Below are positions 53,034 to 60,784 of a stretch of 64,000 nucleotides of DNA, one piece after another. A program made the position numbers and the translations under genes. Within the stretch, counting starts at the first letter, position 1; each line of letters opens with the position of its first letter. Source of the stretch: Pseudooceanicola endophyticus. Lineage in GTDB: Bacteria; Pseudomonadota; Alphaproteobacteria; Rhodobacterales; Rhodobacteraceae. The notes beneath the pieces were generated by a model, which saw only the letters and a list, made by a program, of their open reading frames with translations, searched no databases and was not told the origin of the DNA. Where the stretch lies: assembly GCF_018760365.1 (NCBI RefSeq), contig NZ_JAHIAB010000001.1:141813-205812 (forward strand), in the 5' to 3' direction.

Positions 53034-53247
53034 TCTTGCTGTTCGGGCCCGCCCCATGGGATCGCTCCCGCAGGCAGGCCGGTCTCCGCATCCGCGCAGA
53101 ACGCGTTTTGCCCGGGCGCACAATGCTTGAAAAAACAGACTGTCACATTCTGGTGACAGATCATCTGTTCGGGTGCCGGGGCGATCTCTGGACAAGCGCG
53201 GCGCGGGTGGTACGGTCCGCCCCGACCAAAGCACGACAGGAGCCCTC

Positions 53248-54621
53248 ATGTCTCTCGACCCCGTCCTCGCCCATATCGACTCGGACCTCTCCGCCGCCAC
53301 CGAGCGGCTGATGGAGCTGCTGCGCATCCCGTCGATCTCGACCGATCCCGCCTACAAGGGCGACTGCCAGACGGCAGCCGACTGGCTGGTGGCCGACCTG
53401 AACTCCATCGGCATCAAGGCCGAGAAACGCGTCACCCCCGGCCACCCGATGGTGGTGGGCCATGTGGAGGGCGAAGGCCCGCACCTGCTGTTCTACGGAC
53501 ATTACGACGTGCAGCCGGTCGACCCGCTGAACCTGTGGGACCGCGACCCGTTCGATCCAGCTATCGAGGACACCGCCAAGGGCAAGGTGATCCGCGGCCG
53601 CGGCACCGCCGACGACAAGGGCCAGCTGATGACCTTCGTCGAGGCCTGCCGCGCCTGGAAGAAGGTCAACGGCACCCTGCCCTGCAAGATCACCTTCTTC
53701 TTCGAGGGCGAAGAGGAATCCGGTTCCCCCTCGCTGGTCCCGTTCATGAAGGACCATGCCGAAGAGCTGAAGGCCGACATCGCGCTGATCTGCGACACCG
53801 GCCTGTTCGGAGAAGAGACCCCGGCCATCGTCACCACGCTGCGCGGCATGATGAGCGACGAGATCACCATCACCGGCCCGACCCGTGACCTGCATTCGGG
53901 CATGTACGGCGGCATCGCGATGAACCCGATCCGGGTGCTCTCGAAGGTGCTGGCGGCGCTGCATGACGACGAAGGGCGCATCACCGTCCCCGACTTCTAC
54001 GAGGGCGTCCCCGAGATCGCCCCCGAGATCATGGCGCAGTGGGAAGCGCTCGGCTTCGACGAGACCGCCTTCCTGGGCGAGGTCGGCCTGTCGAAACCCG
54101 CCGGCGAGCAGGACCGTTCCGGCCTTGAGATGATCTGGTCGCGTCCGACCTGCGAGGTGAACGGCATCTGGGGCGGTTACACCGGCACCGGCTTCAAGAC
54201 CGTGCTGCCCTCCGAAGCCCATGCCAAGATCTCGTTCCGGCTTGTCGGCCAGCAGGACCCGCACAAGATCCGCGAGAACTTCCGCAAATTCGTGAGCGAC
54301 CTGCTGCCCGAGGACGTGAAGGTCACCTTCAAGACCCACGGTGCCTCCTTTGCCTCGCAGATGGAAACCTCGGATCCCATCTTCGAGAAGGCCCGCCTGG
54401 CGCTTTCCGACGAATGGCCGCGCGAGGCCGCCTATGTGGGCTCCGGCGGCTCGATCCCGATTGCCGGGCATTTCAAGAAAATCCTCGACATGGATTCGAT
54501 GCTGATCGGCTTCGGCAAGGATGATGACGGGCTGCATTCCCCGAACGAGAAATACGACCTTAACTCCTTCCATAGTGGAATCCGGAGCTGGGCCCGCGTG
54601 CTGGACGCCCTGACCCGCTAA
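53248..54621 (+). CDS. M20-family dipeptidase/metallopeptidase
   Basis: A 457-aa M20/M25/M40 peptidase. Zinc ligands and catalytic residues: His/Asp in LLFYGHYDVQPVDP (near 80), the bridging Asp in RGRGTADDKGQ, the Glu pair in FFFEGEEESGSPSL, Asp in ALICDTG, and a late His in GLHSPNEKYDL. The central dimerisation domain includes RDLHSGMYGGIAMNP. This pattern fits cytosolic dipeptidases of the CNDP/PepV-like group. ATG 53248 follows ACAGGAG. Substrate is not determined. Confidence 0.92.
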   Translation: MSLDPVLAHIDSDLSAATERLMELLRIPSISTDPAYKGDCQTAADWLVADLNSIGIKAEKRVTPGHPMVVGHVEGEGPHLLFYGHYDVQPVDPLNLWDRDPFDPAIEDTAKGKVIRGRGTADDKGQLMTFVEACRAWKKVNGTLPCKITFFFEGEEESGSPSLVPFMKDHAEELKADIALICDTGLFGEETPAIVTTLRGMMSDEITITGPTRDLHSGMYGGIAMNPIRVLSKVLAALHDDEGRITVPDFYEGVPEIAPEIMAQWEALGFDETAFLGEVGLSKPAGEQDRSGLEMIWSRPTCEVNGIWGGYTGTGFKTVLPSEAHAKISFRLVGQQDPHKIRENFRKFVSDLLPEDVKVTFKTHGASFASQMETSDPIFEKARLALSDEWPREAAYVGSGGSIPIAGHFKKILDMDSMLIGFGKDDDGLHSPNEKYDLNSFHSGIRSWARVLDALTR

Positions 54622-54664
54622 GGGTCGGCGATCATGGCGGGTTCCCGACAAGGAGGAGCCCGCC

Positions 54665-55072
54665 ATGGTCCTGAATATCGAAGAAGAAATCGACGCCCGC
54701 ATCGCCGCCATGGAGGCCGAGCCGCAGGCGTCCTCGGGCAGCCACATTGTCCGGCGTGAAATCCTGTTCATCACCGAAGCGGTCCACACCACCGGAGCCG
54801 AGGCGCTGTCCCCGGTCCGCGGCCTCGCGCAGATCGAGGTCTGCGGCACCGCCACCCCCTCTTCCGAGGTGCGGCGCGGCATCATCCGCTTCCGCCCCCG
54901 GGACGAGCTGCGCGCGCCCTATTACAAGGAGGCGGACCGCACCATCCGGCTGTGGCTGGACATTGCCCATCTGGACCACCTGGCGATGCAGCTCAATCAC
55001 CGCAAGCGCTGGCTGTGGATCGGCATCTGGCCCGACGGCTACACCTATGCCGATGTGCATTCCCGCCCCTGA
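54665..55072 (+). CDS. hypothetical protein
   Basis: A 135-aa protein of no family I recognise. It begins with an acidic helix (LNIEEEIDARIAAMEAEP) and continues with alternating beta-like segments (HIVRREILFITEAVHTT; RTIRLWLDIAHLDHLAMQLNH; RWLWIGIWPDGYTYADVHS). AAGGAGGAGCCCGCC gives a strong ribosome-binding site. It follows the M20 gene by 43 bp on the same strand and converges with the RarA-C-like gene. Confidence 0.65.
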   Translation: MVLNIEEEIDARIAAMEAEPQASSGSHIVRREILFITEAVHTTGAEALSPVRGLAQIEVCGTATPSSEVRRGIIRFRPRDELRAPYYKEADRTIRLWLDIAHLDHLAMQLNHRKRWLWIGIWPDGYTYADVHSRP

Positions 55073-55099
55073 GGGGCGGGCCCCTGCCCGGTCAGACGC

Positions 55100-55678
55100 T
55101 CAGCGCAGCTCTCCGGCGGCGATGGCGGCCTGAAGCCGGTCACGGAAAGAGGTGTCGCGCTCCGGCAGCTCGTTCTCCACGTGGCTGGCCTCGGTCAGGA
55201 AGTGGTCATAGCCCCGGCCCATCTCGATCCCGCGGCGGGTGTGCATGTCGATGGCGTAATCGGGCACCTCGGGGGTGCGGTTGCGCGCCACCAGCTCCAG
55301 CCGGGCGAAGCCTGCCATGTCGTCCGAGGTCCGGTCCTTCGGCGCCCGGGCGATCAGGCGGATCGCATGGGCGGCAAACAGGAACCGCTCCGGAGAGGGC
55401 CAGGCGACGCGCAGGTGCTGCTGGAAGAGCGTCTCGATCAGCACCGGCAGCATCGGCTCTCCAAGGCCCACGTCCTCCACCGGAATCACCTGCAGCCGCG
55501 CCCAGAGCTTCTGCTCCAGCGCCTCGGAGGTCAGGAACATCTCGTAGCCCAGCAGCAGGGCCGTCTCGGCCGCGCCGCGACGCAGGGACTTCTGCAGCCC
55601 CGAGATCACCTCGTCCGCGGGAATGTCGTGATACGTGCGGACCTTCTGCCAGGGATCGGGGGGCATCGTCACGTCCAT
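55100..55678 (-). CDS. stand-alone RarA/MgsA C-terminal-like protein
   Basis: A 192-aa protein without an ATPase domain. It contains LQKSLRRGAAETALLLGYEMFLTSEALEQKLWARLQVIPVEDVGLGE, then FLFAAHAIRLIARAPKDRTSDDMAGFARLE and PDYAIDMHTRRGIEMGRGYDHFLTEASHVENELP. This resembles the C-terminal (cluster/MgsA_C) region of RarA recombination-associated ATPases (K.RGSD.DAALYWL-like position, ALD.HT..G...GRG..HF..E...). By-eye assignment; independent function unknown. ATG 55678 follows CAGGAGCC. A terminator and tRNA-Asp lie upstream of it. Confidence 0.7.
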   Translation of the reverse strand: MDVTMPPDPWQKVRTYHDIPADEVISGLQKSLRRGAAETALLLGYEMFLTSEALEQKLWARLQVIPVEDVGLGEPMLPVLIETLFQQHLRVAWPSPERFLFAAHAIRLIARAPKDRTSDDMAGFARLELVARNRTPEVPDYAIDMHTRRGIEMGRGYDHFLTEASHVENELPERDTSFRDRLQAAIAAGELR

Positions 55679-55714
55679 CGGGGGCTCCTGCGGGAAATGG
55701 GGTGGGCAGAAACG

Positions 55715-55740
55715 AAAACGCCCTCCGCGAAGGGAGGGCG
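55715..55740 (-). terminator. terminator of tRNA-Asp copy 1
   Basis: CGCCCTCC (55719-55726) and GGAGGGCG (55733-55740), loop of 6, with TTTT on the minus strand (complement of 55715-55718). It lies 13 bp after the tRNA 3' end. Confidence 0.85.
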
Positions 55741-55753
55741 CTTGCGCTTGAAG

Positions 55754-55830
55754 TGGCGCGGTTGACGGGGCTCGAACCCGCGACCCCCGGCGTGACAGGC
55801 CGGTACTCTAACCAACTGAGCTACAACCGC
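55754..55830 (-). tRNA. tRNA-Asp (GTC), copy 1
   Basis: A 77-nt tRNA with acceptor stem GCGGTTG/CAACCGC, discriminator G and encoded CCA (55754-55756). The anticodon loop CTGTCAC gives GTC. T-arm GGGTTCGAGCCC is standard. Identical to the copies at 55991 and 56246. Confidence 0.98.
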
Positions 55831-55839
55831 GTTGAGGGC

Positions 55840-55868
55840 GATTTACGGGACAGGGCCGGAGCCGTCAA
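55840..55868 (-). promoter_or_regulatory. promoter of tRNA-Asp copy 1
   Basis: On the minus strand TTGACG (55868-55863) and TAAATC (55845-55840) with a 17-bp spacer, followed by a GC-rich start region (GCCCTC). Same layout as the other two copies. Confidence 0.75.
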
Positions 55869-55951
55869 CGGGGAAAATCGACATCAGCGACAGAATTCGA
55901 CGTTTTTCGCGCGAGGCCTTCCGGCACACGCCAAGCCCTTGGGCAAAAATG

Positions 55952-55979
55952 AAAAAAGCGCCCACGAAGGGGCGCTTTT
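55952..55979 (-). terminator. terminator of tRNA-Asp copy 2
   Basis: AAAAGCGCCC (55954-55963) and GGGCGCTTTT (55970-55979) form a 10-bp stem with a 6-nt loop; on the minus strand six T follow (complement of 55952-55957). Confidence 0.9.
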
Positions 55980-55990
55980 CATTACGGCAG

Positions 55991-56067
55991 TGGCGCGGTT
56001 GACGGGGCTCGAACCCGCGACCCCCGGCGTGACAGGCCGGTACTCTAACCAACTGAGCTACAACCGC
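55991..56067 (-). tRNA. tRNA-Asp (GTC), copy 2
   Basis: 77 nt, identical to copies 1 and 3, CCA encoded, anticodon GTC. Spaced 237 bp from copy 1 (5' end to 5' end). Confidence 0.98.
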
Positions 56068-56085
56068 GCAGCTGCCGTGAGGGGG

Positions 56086-56114
56086 CTTCTATGGGCAGCG
56101 CACGGGACCGTCAA
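56086..56114 (-). promoter_or_regulatory. promoter of tRNA-Asp copy 2
   Basis: On the minus strand TTGACG (56114-56109), 17-bp spacer, TAGAAG (56091-56086), then GCCCCCTCAC. Confidence 0.8.
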
Positions 56115-56210
56115 GACGCAGATGCCCCCCGAAACGACGAAATGCGCGGATTTTCCGGATGCCCTAGCTGCCCCCGCGCAGCGCACCGAAAGGCCGCGTC
56201 CGGACATGAA

Positions 56211-56234
56211 AAAAGCGCCCCGAAGGGCGCTTTT
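56211..56234 (-). terminator. terminator of tRNA-Asp copy 3
   Basis: AAAAGCGCCC (56211-56220) and GGGCGCTTTT (56225-56234): 10-bp stem, CGAA tetraloop, T-rich on the minus-strand 3' side. Nearly the same as the copy 2 terminator. Confidence 0.9.
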
Positions 56235-56245
56235 CATTACAGCAG

Positions 56246-56322
56246 TGGCGCGGTTGACGGGGCTCGAACCCGCGACCCCCGGCGTGACAGGCCGGTACTC
56301 TAACCAACTGAGCTACAACCGC
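56246..56322 (-). tRNA. tRNA-Asp (GTC), copy 3
   Basis: 77 nt, identical to the other two, CCA encoded. First of the three in the direction of transcription; 255 bp from copy 2 (5' end to 5' end). Confidence 0.98.
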
Positions 56323-56340
56323 GCAGCTGCTGTGGAGGGC

Positions 56341-56369
56341 GTTCTATTGGCAGGGAGGCAGACCGTCAA
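56341..56369 (-). promoter_or_regulatory. promoter of tRNA-Asp copy 3
   Basis: On the minus strand TTGACG (56369-56364), 17-bp spacer, TAGAAC (56346-56341), then the GC-rich GCCCTCC expected of stringently controlled promoters. Confidence 0.8.
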
Positions 56370-56477
56370 GCAGGATTTTCGCTTTTTCCTCGAGAAGTTG
56401 TCGCCCGCCCTGCCCGCCCCCTCACAGCCTCATGAAAACAAGGGCTAAGGCCAGAAAGGTGACGCTGCTTCCCCGGC

Positions 56478-57773
56478 TCATCCGGCCAGGAACGGCACCG
56501 GGATGCCGAAGGTCTGGGCCAGCAGGATGAAGTTCAGCGACAGCACCACCGCCGCCCCGGCCCCCGCCAGCACACGCCAGACCAGCCCCAGACGGAACGC
56601 CCCCATGATGTCGCGGCGGCTGACAAAGATCAGCAGCGCCACCATCGGCACCGGCAGCGCGATGCTCAGCACCACCTGGCTGAGGACCAGCGCCCGCGTC
56701 GCATCCACCCCCATGGCCACGACGGCGAAGGCCGGGATCATGGTGACGAGACGGCGCAGCCAGACCGGGACGCGGCGGCGGATGAAGCCCTGCATGATCA
56801 TCTGCCCCGCCATCGTCCCCACCACCGAGGAAGAGATCCCCGAGGCGATCAGCGACAGCAGGAAGAAGCCCGCCGCCGCCCCGCCCAGCAGCGGCGTGAG
56901 GGTGTGATAGGCGGTTTCGATCTCGGCCACCTCGGAATGGCCCTGATGGAAGGCCGAGGCCGCCATCATCACCATCGCCATGTTGACCAGCCCGGCCCCG
57001 GCAAGGGCGATGATCACCTCGCGGTTGGAATAGGTCAGCAGCTTGCGGCGGTCGCTGTCATTGCGCACCTCGGCACGGTTCTGCGACAGGCCGGAATGCA
57101 GGTAGATCGCATGGGGCATCACCGTGGCGCCGATGATGCCGACGGCGATGGTCAGCGCCATGGTGTCGGGCAGTTGCGGCGTGACCAGCCCGGCAGCGGT
57201 CTCTCCCCAATGGATCGGGGCGATGAACACCTCGGCCAGGTAGCTCAGCCCGATGATGCCCACGAAGAAGGCGATGACCTTCTCCATCGGGCGGAAGCCG
57301 CCGCGATCGAACAGCAGCAGCCCGTAGGTGACCAGCGCGGTGATCACCATCCCCGCCATCAGCGGCATGTGGAACAGCAGCGCCAGTCCGATGGCACCGC
57401 CCAGGAACTCGGCCAGATCGGTGGCCATGGCCGCGACCTCGCTCACCGCCCACATGATCCAGACCACGGGGCGCGGGAAATGCATCCGGCAGTGCTCGGC
57501 CAGGTTATGCCCGGTGACGATCCCCAGCCTTGCCGAGAGCGCCTGGAACAGCATCGCGATCAGGTTGGCGCCCAGCACCACCCAGAGCAGCGTATAGCCA
57601 TAGCCCGCCCCCGCCTGGATGTTCGTCGCGTAATTGCCCGGATCCATATAGGCGACCGAGGCGACGATGGCCGGCCCGGCAAACAGCAGCGCCGCCTTCG
57701 GCCCGTGCCGCTTGCCGTCCAGCACGTCGGCAATCGCCTGCCTGGTCCGTCCGGAAGAATTGGTCATGGTCAT
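56478..57773 (-). CDS. mntH: Nramp-family Mn2+/divalent metal transporter
   Basis: A 431-aa proton-coupled metal importer with about 11 membrane segments. The metal-site motifs are present: AYMDPGNYATNIQAG (DPGN at residues 44-47) in TM1 and GATVMPHAIYLHSGL in TM6. A divergent mntR follows in the intergenic neighbourhood, so manganese repression is expected. Start ATG 57773; an ATG two codons further is also possible, and no strong Shine-Dalgarno is seen. Confidence 0.95.
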   Translation of the reverse strand: MTMTNSSGRTRQAIADVLDGKRHGPKAALLFAGPAIVASVAYMDPGNYATNIQAGAGYGYTLLWVVLGANLIAMLFQALSARLGIVTGHNLAEHCRMHFPRPVVWIMWAVSEVAAMATDLAEFLGGAIGLALLFHMPLMAGMVITALVTYGLLLFDRGGFRPMEKVIAFFVGIIGLSYLAEVFIAPIHWGETAAGLVTPQLPDTMALTIAVGIIGATVMPHAIYLHSGLSQNRAEVRNDSDRRKLLTYSNREVIIALAGAGLVNMAMVMMAASAFHQGHSEVAEIETAYHTLTPLLGGAAAGFFLLSLIASGISSSVVGTMAGQMIMQGFIRRRVPVWLRRLVTMIPAFAVVAMGVDATRALVLSQVVLSIALPVPMVALLIFVSRRDIMGAFRLGLVWRVLAGAGAAVVLSLNFILLAQTFGIPVPFLAG

Positions 57774-57807
57774 GGTCGTAAGGACTTTTGCAAAAGGAAC
57801 CTGGGGA

Positions 57808-57836
57808 AAATAAAGCCTCGGCTACAAAGAGGTCAA
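57808..57836 (-). promoter_or_regulatory. promoter of mntH
   Basis: On the minus strand TTGACC (57836-57831), 17-bp spacer, TTATTT (57813-57808). The start point would be near 57801, giving a short leader of about 28 nt. Confidence 0.7.
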
Positions 57837-57850
57837 TGATGTACAAACAA

Positions 57851-57872
57851 AAGTCTTAGCATGATAAGGTTT
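57851..57872. promoter_or_regulatory. candidate MntR operator
   Basis: An imperfect 22-bp dyad with core CTTA-GCATGA-TAAG (57855-57868) and outer AA/TT pairs; 8 of 11 positions pair. It lies between divergent mntH and mntR, 15 bp from the mntH -35 element. The half-site AAxxCTTA is reminiscent of MntR boxes. Confidence 0.45.
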
Positions 57873-58052
57873 GCATTTGCGCCGCTGCCTCTCCGGCAGT
57901 CATTGCCGGCGGGTGACAAATCGTAGCCGGGCCTTCACAATGAAACCCGGCTTGCACGCGGATCGTTCCCTGCGTATCCCGGGCGCCCGGGCTTGCGCCG
58001 GGCGCGGGCCGGACGGCAGGTCGAAGCAGGCAGGCCACAGCAGGCAGGAATG

Positions 58053-58514
58053 ATGTCGGAAACAGAAGACGCGCCGATGACCCCAGATGATGCCCCCGAC
58101 TGCGCCGCCCAGCCGGCGGAACGCTTCAACCAGGCCCGTGCCGCCCAGGCCAACGCGGTGCTGGAGGATTACGCCGAGATGATCGGCGATCTGATCGAAG
58201 AGATGGGCGAGGCCCGGATCACCGACATCGCCGCCCGCATGGGGGTGACCCATCCGACCGCGACCAAGGCCGTGGGCCGCCTGAAACGCGAGGGGCTGGC
58301 GGTGTCGCGCCCCTATCGCGGGGTCTTCCTGACCGAGGAAGGCGCCGCACTGGCGGAACGGGTGCGTGCCCGTCACCGCACCGTGGTCGATTTCCTGGTC
58401 GCCGTCGGCGTGCCCGAGGAAAACGCCGAGCTGGATGCGGAGGGGATGGAGCACCACGTCTCCGACATCACCCTTGCCGCCTTCGAAGCCTTCCTGAAGG
58501 CCCGGACCCCCTGA
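58053..58514 (+). CDS. mntR: manganese-responsive regulator MntR (DtxR family)
   Basis: A 153-aa regulator of the DtxR/MntR family lacking the SH3-like third domain. N-terminal about 20 residues are variable, then the winged helix (YAEMIGDLIEEMGEARITDIAARMGVTHPTATKAVGRLKREGLAVSRPYRGVFLTEEG) and the dimerisation/metal domain (ERVRARHRTVVDFLVAVGVPEENAELDAEGMEHHVSDITLAAFEAFL), where the His and Glu residues (ARHRTV, AEGMEHHVS) provide Mn ligands. Start choice is uncertain: ATG 58050, 58053 and 58077 are all possible, with AGGCAGGA just upstream of the first two. Confidence 0.93.
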   Translation: MSETEDAPMTPDDAPDCAAQPAERFNQARAAQANAVLEDYAEMIGDLIEEMGEARITDIAARMGVTHPTATKAVGRLKREGLAVSRPYRGVFLTEEGAALAERVRARHRTVVDFLVAVGVPEENAELDAEGMEHHVSDITLAAFEAFLKARTP

Positions 58515-58532
58515 GCGGCCCGGACCGGCGCC

Positions 58533-60161
58533 TTACTTCACCAGCGTCAGCTTCACCGGCGCCCCGCGGCGTGCCGCCAGACCGGCGGCGCGGGCGAAAC
58601 TGCCGTGGATCGCATCCTCCAGCCCGCCCTCGGGGGTGCCGATGACCAGTTGCAGGGCATGCCCTTCGCGGGCGCGGGTGACCAGGCTCTGGGCCGCCTG
58701 CCCCACGGGTTCCTCCAGGATCTCCTCGCGGGCGCTCAGCCCGTCGGCCTCGATCCGGGCATGGGCGGCTGCCGCGATCTCCTCGGCGCGTTCGCGGGTT
58801 TCCAGCGCGACCTCCTGACCATCCAGCGCCTCGCGCAGGCGGACATGCAGGGCGACAACCGGCGCGTCCCCGGCGGCATGGGCCAGGGCGATGGCGCGTT
58901 CCAGCAGCTCCGCGTCGCGACCCGTGCCGTCCAGCGCCACGTAGACCGGCTGCGGCCCGGGCACAGTGGCCGGCGCGTCATGGATCAGCGAATGCCGCCG
59001 CGTGATCAGGATCACCGGGGCCAGCAGCGCGGCAATGGTGGCGACCGAAAACGCCGTCAGCACGTTGGTATGTTCGGCAATGGTGGGCACCGCGAAGGGC
59101 GCGATGACACCGGCGAACCAGCGCAGGAAGTTGTAGCCAGCCGAGGCCACGGGACGCGCGACGTTCGACACTTCCAGCGCCAGCTCGGTGAACAGGGTGT
59201 TGCAGACCCCGATCACCGCACCGCTGGCGATGATGCAAAGCGCGATGGCGGTCTTGTTGCCAAAGCCCATCACCAGCAGCAGCGCCGCCAGGATCACCAG
59301 GCAGACGGTGGTGACCGGCAGCAGGCCGAAGCGCGCCTCGACCCGGGGCGCCACGAAGACCGAGAACACCGCCAGCATCACGCCCCAGCCGAAGAAGATC
59401 GCCCCCACCGCATAGGCCGAAAGGTCCAGCACGAAGGGCGCGAAGGCCAGCACGGTGAAGAAGGCGAAGTAGTAGAACAGCGCCGCCAGCGACACGGTGA
59501 ACAGCCCCGGGTGCCCGAGCGCCCGGATCGGCGCGCTGAGGGATGTCTTCTGCGCCGGTTTCGGCAGCGACGGCAGGAAGATCGCGATGGCGACAAAGCC
59601 CACCGCCATCAGGGTTGCCGTGCCGAAGAAGGGAAAGCGCCAGCTTTGCGCGCCAAGCGCCGCGCCGATCAGCGGGCCCGCCGACAGGCCAAGACCCATC
59701 GCCGCCTCGTAGATCAGCACCGCGCGGCCCGTGCCGCCCTTGGCCACCGCCACCAGCACCGACAGGGCGGTCACCACGAAGAAGGCATTGCCCAGCCCCC
59801 AGCCGGCGCGGAACCCCACCAGCGCCGCAACCGAATCCGAGGTCCCCGCCAGCGCCGAGAAGACCACGATCAGCACCGCCCCCATCAGCAGCGTGCGCCT
59901 TGCGCCAAGCCGGGAGGAGACGAAGCCCGTGATCAGCATCATCACCGAGGTGACGAAGAAATACGAGGTGAACAACAGAGAGACCTGCGCCGGAGAGGCC
60001 TTCAGCCCCGCCGCGATCGAGGTCAGGATCGGGTCCACCAGCCCGATGGACATGAAGCCCACCACGCAGGCGAAGGCCGTGGCCCAGACGGCCTTTGGCT
60101 GATCGAAGAAACCGGATGTGTCCGAGGGCGCTCCGGCGGCGCCCGCATCTGTGGATGACAT
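58533..60161 (-). CDS. MFS transporter with C-terminal universal-stress-protein domain
   Basis: A 542-aa protein. Residues about 20-400 are a 12-TM major facilitator (first loop GFVSSRLGARRTLLMGA, the G-x-x-x-(D/R)R-x-G-R-R-type motif). From about 415 on, a cytoplasmic domain of about 125 residues looks like a universal stress protein: PVYVALDGTGRDAELLERAIALAHAAGDAPVVALHVR, ..., LQLVIGTPEGGLEDAIHGSFARAAGLAARRGAPVKLTLV (the G-2x-G-9x-G(S/T) ATP-loop is only partly kept). A drug/metabolite exporter is likely. It is divergent from a MarR gene that probably represses it. ATG 60161 has a weak RBS. Confidence 0.88.
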   Translation of the reverse strand: MSSTDAGAAGAPSDTSGFFDQPKAVWATAFACVVGFMSIGLVDPILTSIAAGLKASPAQVSLLFTSYFFVTSVMMLITGFVSSRLGARRTLLMGAVLIVVFSALAGTSDSVAALVGFRAGWGLGNAFFVVTALSVLVAVAKGGTGRAVLIYEAAMGLGLSAGPLIGAALGAQSWRFPFFGTATLMAVGFVAIAIFLPSLPKPAQKTSLSAPIRALGHPGLFTVSLAALFYYFAFFTVLAFAPFVLDLSAYAVGAIFFGWGVMLAVFSVFVAPRVEARFGLLPVTTVCLVILAALLLVMGFGNKTAIALCIIASGAVIGVCNTLFTELALEVSNVARPVASAGYNFLRWFAGVIAPFAVPTIAEHTNVLTAFSVATIAALLAPVILITRRHSLIHDAPATVPGPQPVYVALDGTGRDAELLERAIALAHAAGDAPVVALHVRLREALDGQEVALETRERAEEIAAAAHARIEADGLSAREEILEEPVGQAAQSLVTRAREGHALQLVIGTPEGGLEDAIHGSFARAAGLAARRGAPVKLTLVK

Positions 60162-60230
60162 GGGAAAGCTCGCGGATAATGTGGAAATCGCTTGAACCAA
60201 GGCGTAATCCTCGGCGCAGGAGGAATCAAG

Positions 60231-60243
60231 TTGTACGATACAA
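60231..60243. promoter_or_regulatory. MarR-type operator
   Basis: TTGTA-CGA-TACAA is a perfect 13-bp inverted repeat with an odd centre, in the 103-bp gap between the divergent MFS and marR genes, 21 bp before the marR ATG. TACAAT (60239-60244) overlapping it may be a -10 element. The most likely ligand-controlled binding site of the adjacent MarR protein. Confidence 0.65.
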
Positions 60244-60264
60244 TAAAATACCCGGAGTGACCCG

Positions 60265-60732
60265 ATGACCAATGAAACGCCGTGCCCTGCCGATGCCGTC
60301 ACCCGGATGGAGCCCGAGATCGCCTTCATGGTCCGCGGCCTTGAGGGCATCTACCGGCGGCGGAAATACCCGATGGAGCGGGCGCATTACCTGGTGCTGA
60401 TGAACCTGCTGGAGGGGCCGCTGGCCAGCGGCGCGCTGGCGGCGCGGCTGTCGCTCGACCAGTCGACGATCACCCGGCAGATCGCCGCGATGGAAAAGCG
60501 CGGCCTGGTCGAAAAGCGCGCCAACCCGAAGGACGGGCGCGGCGTGGTGATCGCCGCCACCCCCGAGGGAGAGGCCCGCTACACCGAGATGCGCGCCCTG
60601 CGGCTGGAACGGCTGTCGGAAATGCTCTCGGACTGGCCCGAGGCCGACCGCGCCCGCTTCGCGGAGCTGATCACGCGCTTCAACAGCGCGCTGATGGCCT
60701 CGGAGGGCGGTCAGGTGCTGAAGGGGCGCTGA
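60265..60732 (+). CDS. MarR-family regulator
   Basis: A 155-aa winged-helix repressor: dimerisation helices at both ends, and the DNA-binding part LLEGPLASGALAARLSLDQSTITRQIAAMEKRGLVEKRANPKDGRGVVIAATPEGEARY (about 48-106), containing the D-x-R wing (PKDGRG). CGGAG lies 7 bp before the ATG. Probable local repressor of the divergent MFS-USP gene and of itself. Confidence 0.93.
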   Translation: MTNETPCPADAVTRMEPEIAFMVRGLEGIYRRRKYPMERAHYLVLMNLLEGPLASGALAARLSLDQSTITRQIAAMEKRGLVEKRANPKDGRGVVIAATPEGEARYTEMRALRLERLSEMLSDWPEADRARFAELITRFNSALMASEGGQVLKGR

Positions 60733-60739
60733 ATGCGAA

Positions 60740-60763
60740 CGGGCGCCCGCGAAGGGGCGCCCG
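60740..60763. terminator. hairpin between convergent marR and AKR genes
   Basis: CGGGCGCCC (60740-60748) and GGGCGCCCG (60755-60763): 9-bp stem, 6-nt loop; no U-tract on either side. Position between convergent genes suggests bidirectional termination. Confidence 0.55.
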
Positions 60764-60784
60764 CCAAAGGATCGAAACCCGGCC

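Noticed and set aside
52872-53327. Several ORFs of 61-129 codons in the hemA-M20 gap
   Set aside because: They run through the perfect GC hairpin at 53005-53033, have no RBS and no protein-like pattern.
55843-56448. Protein-coding frames across the tRNA-Asp cluster
   Set aside because: They are translations of the three tRNA genes (a repeated peptide arises because the tRNAs are identical) and their terminators.
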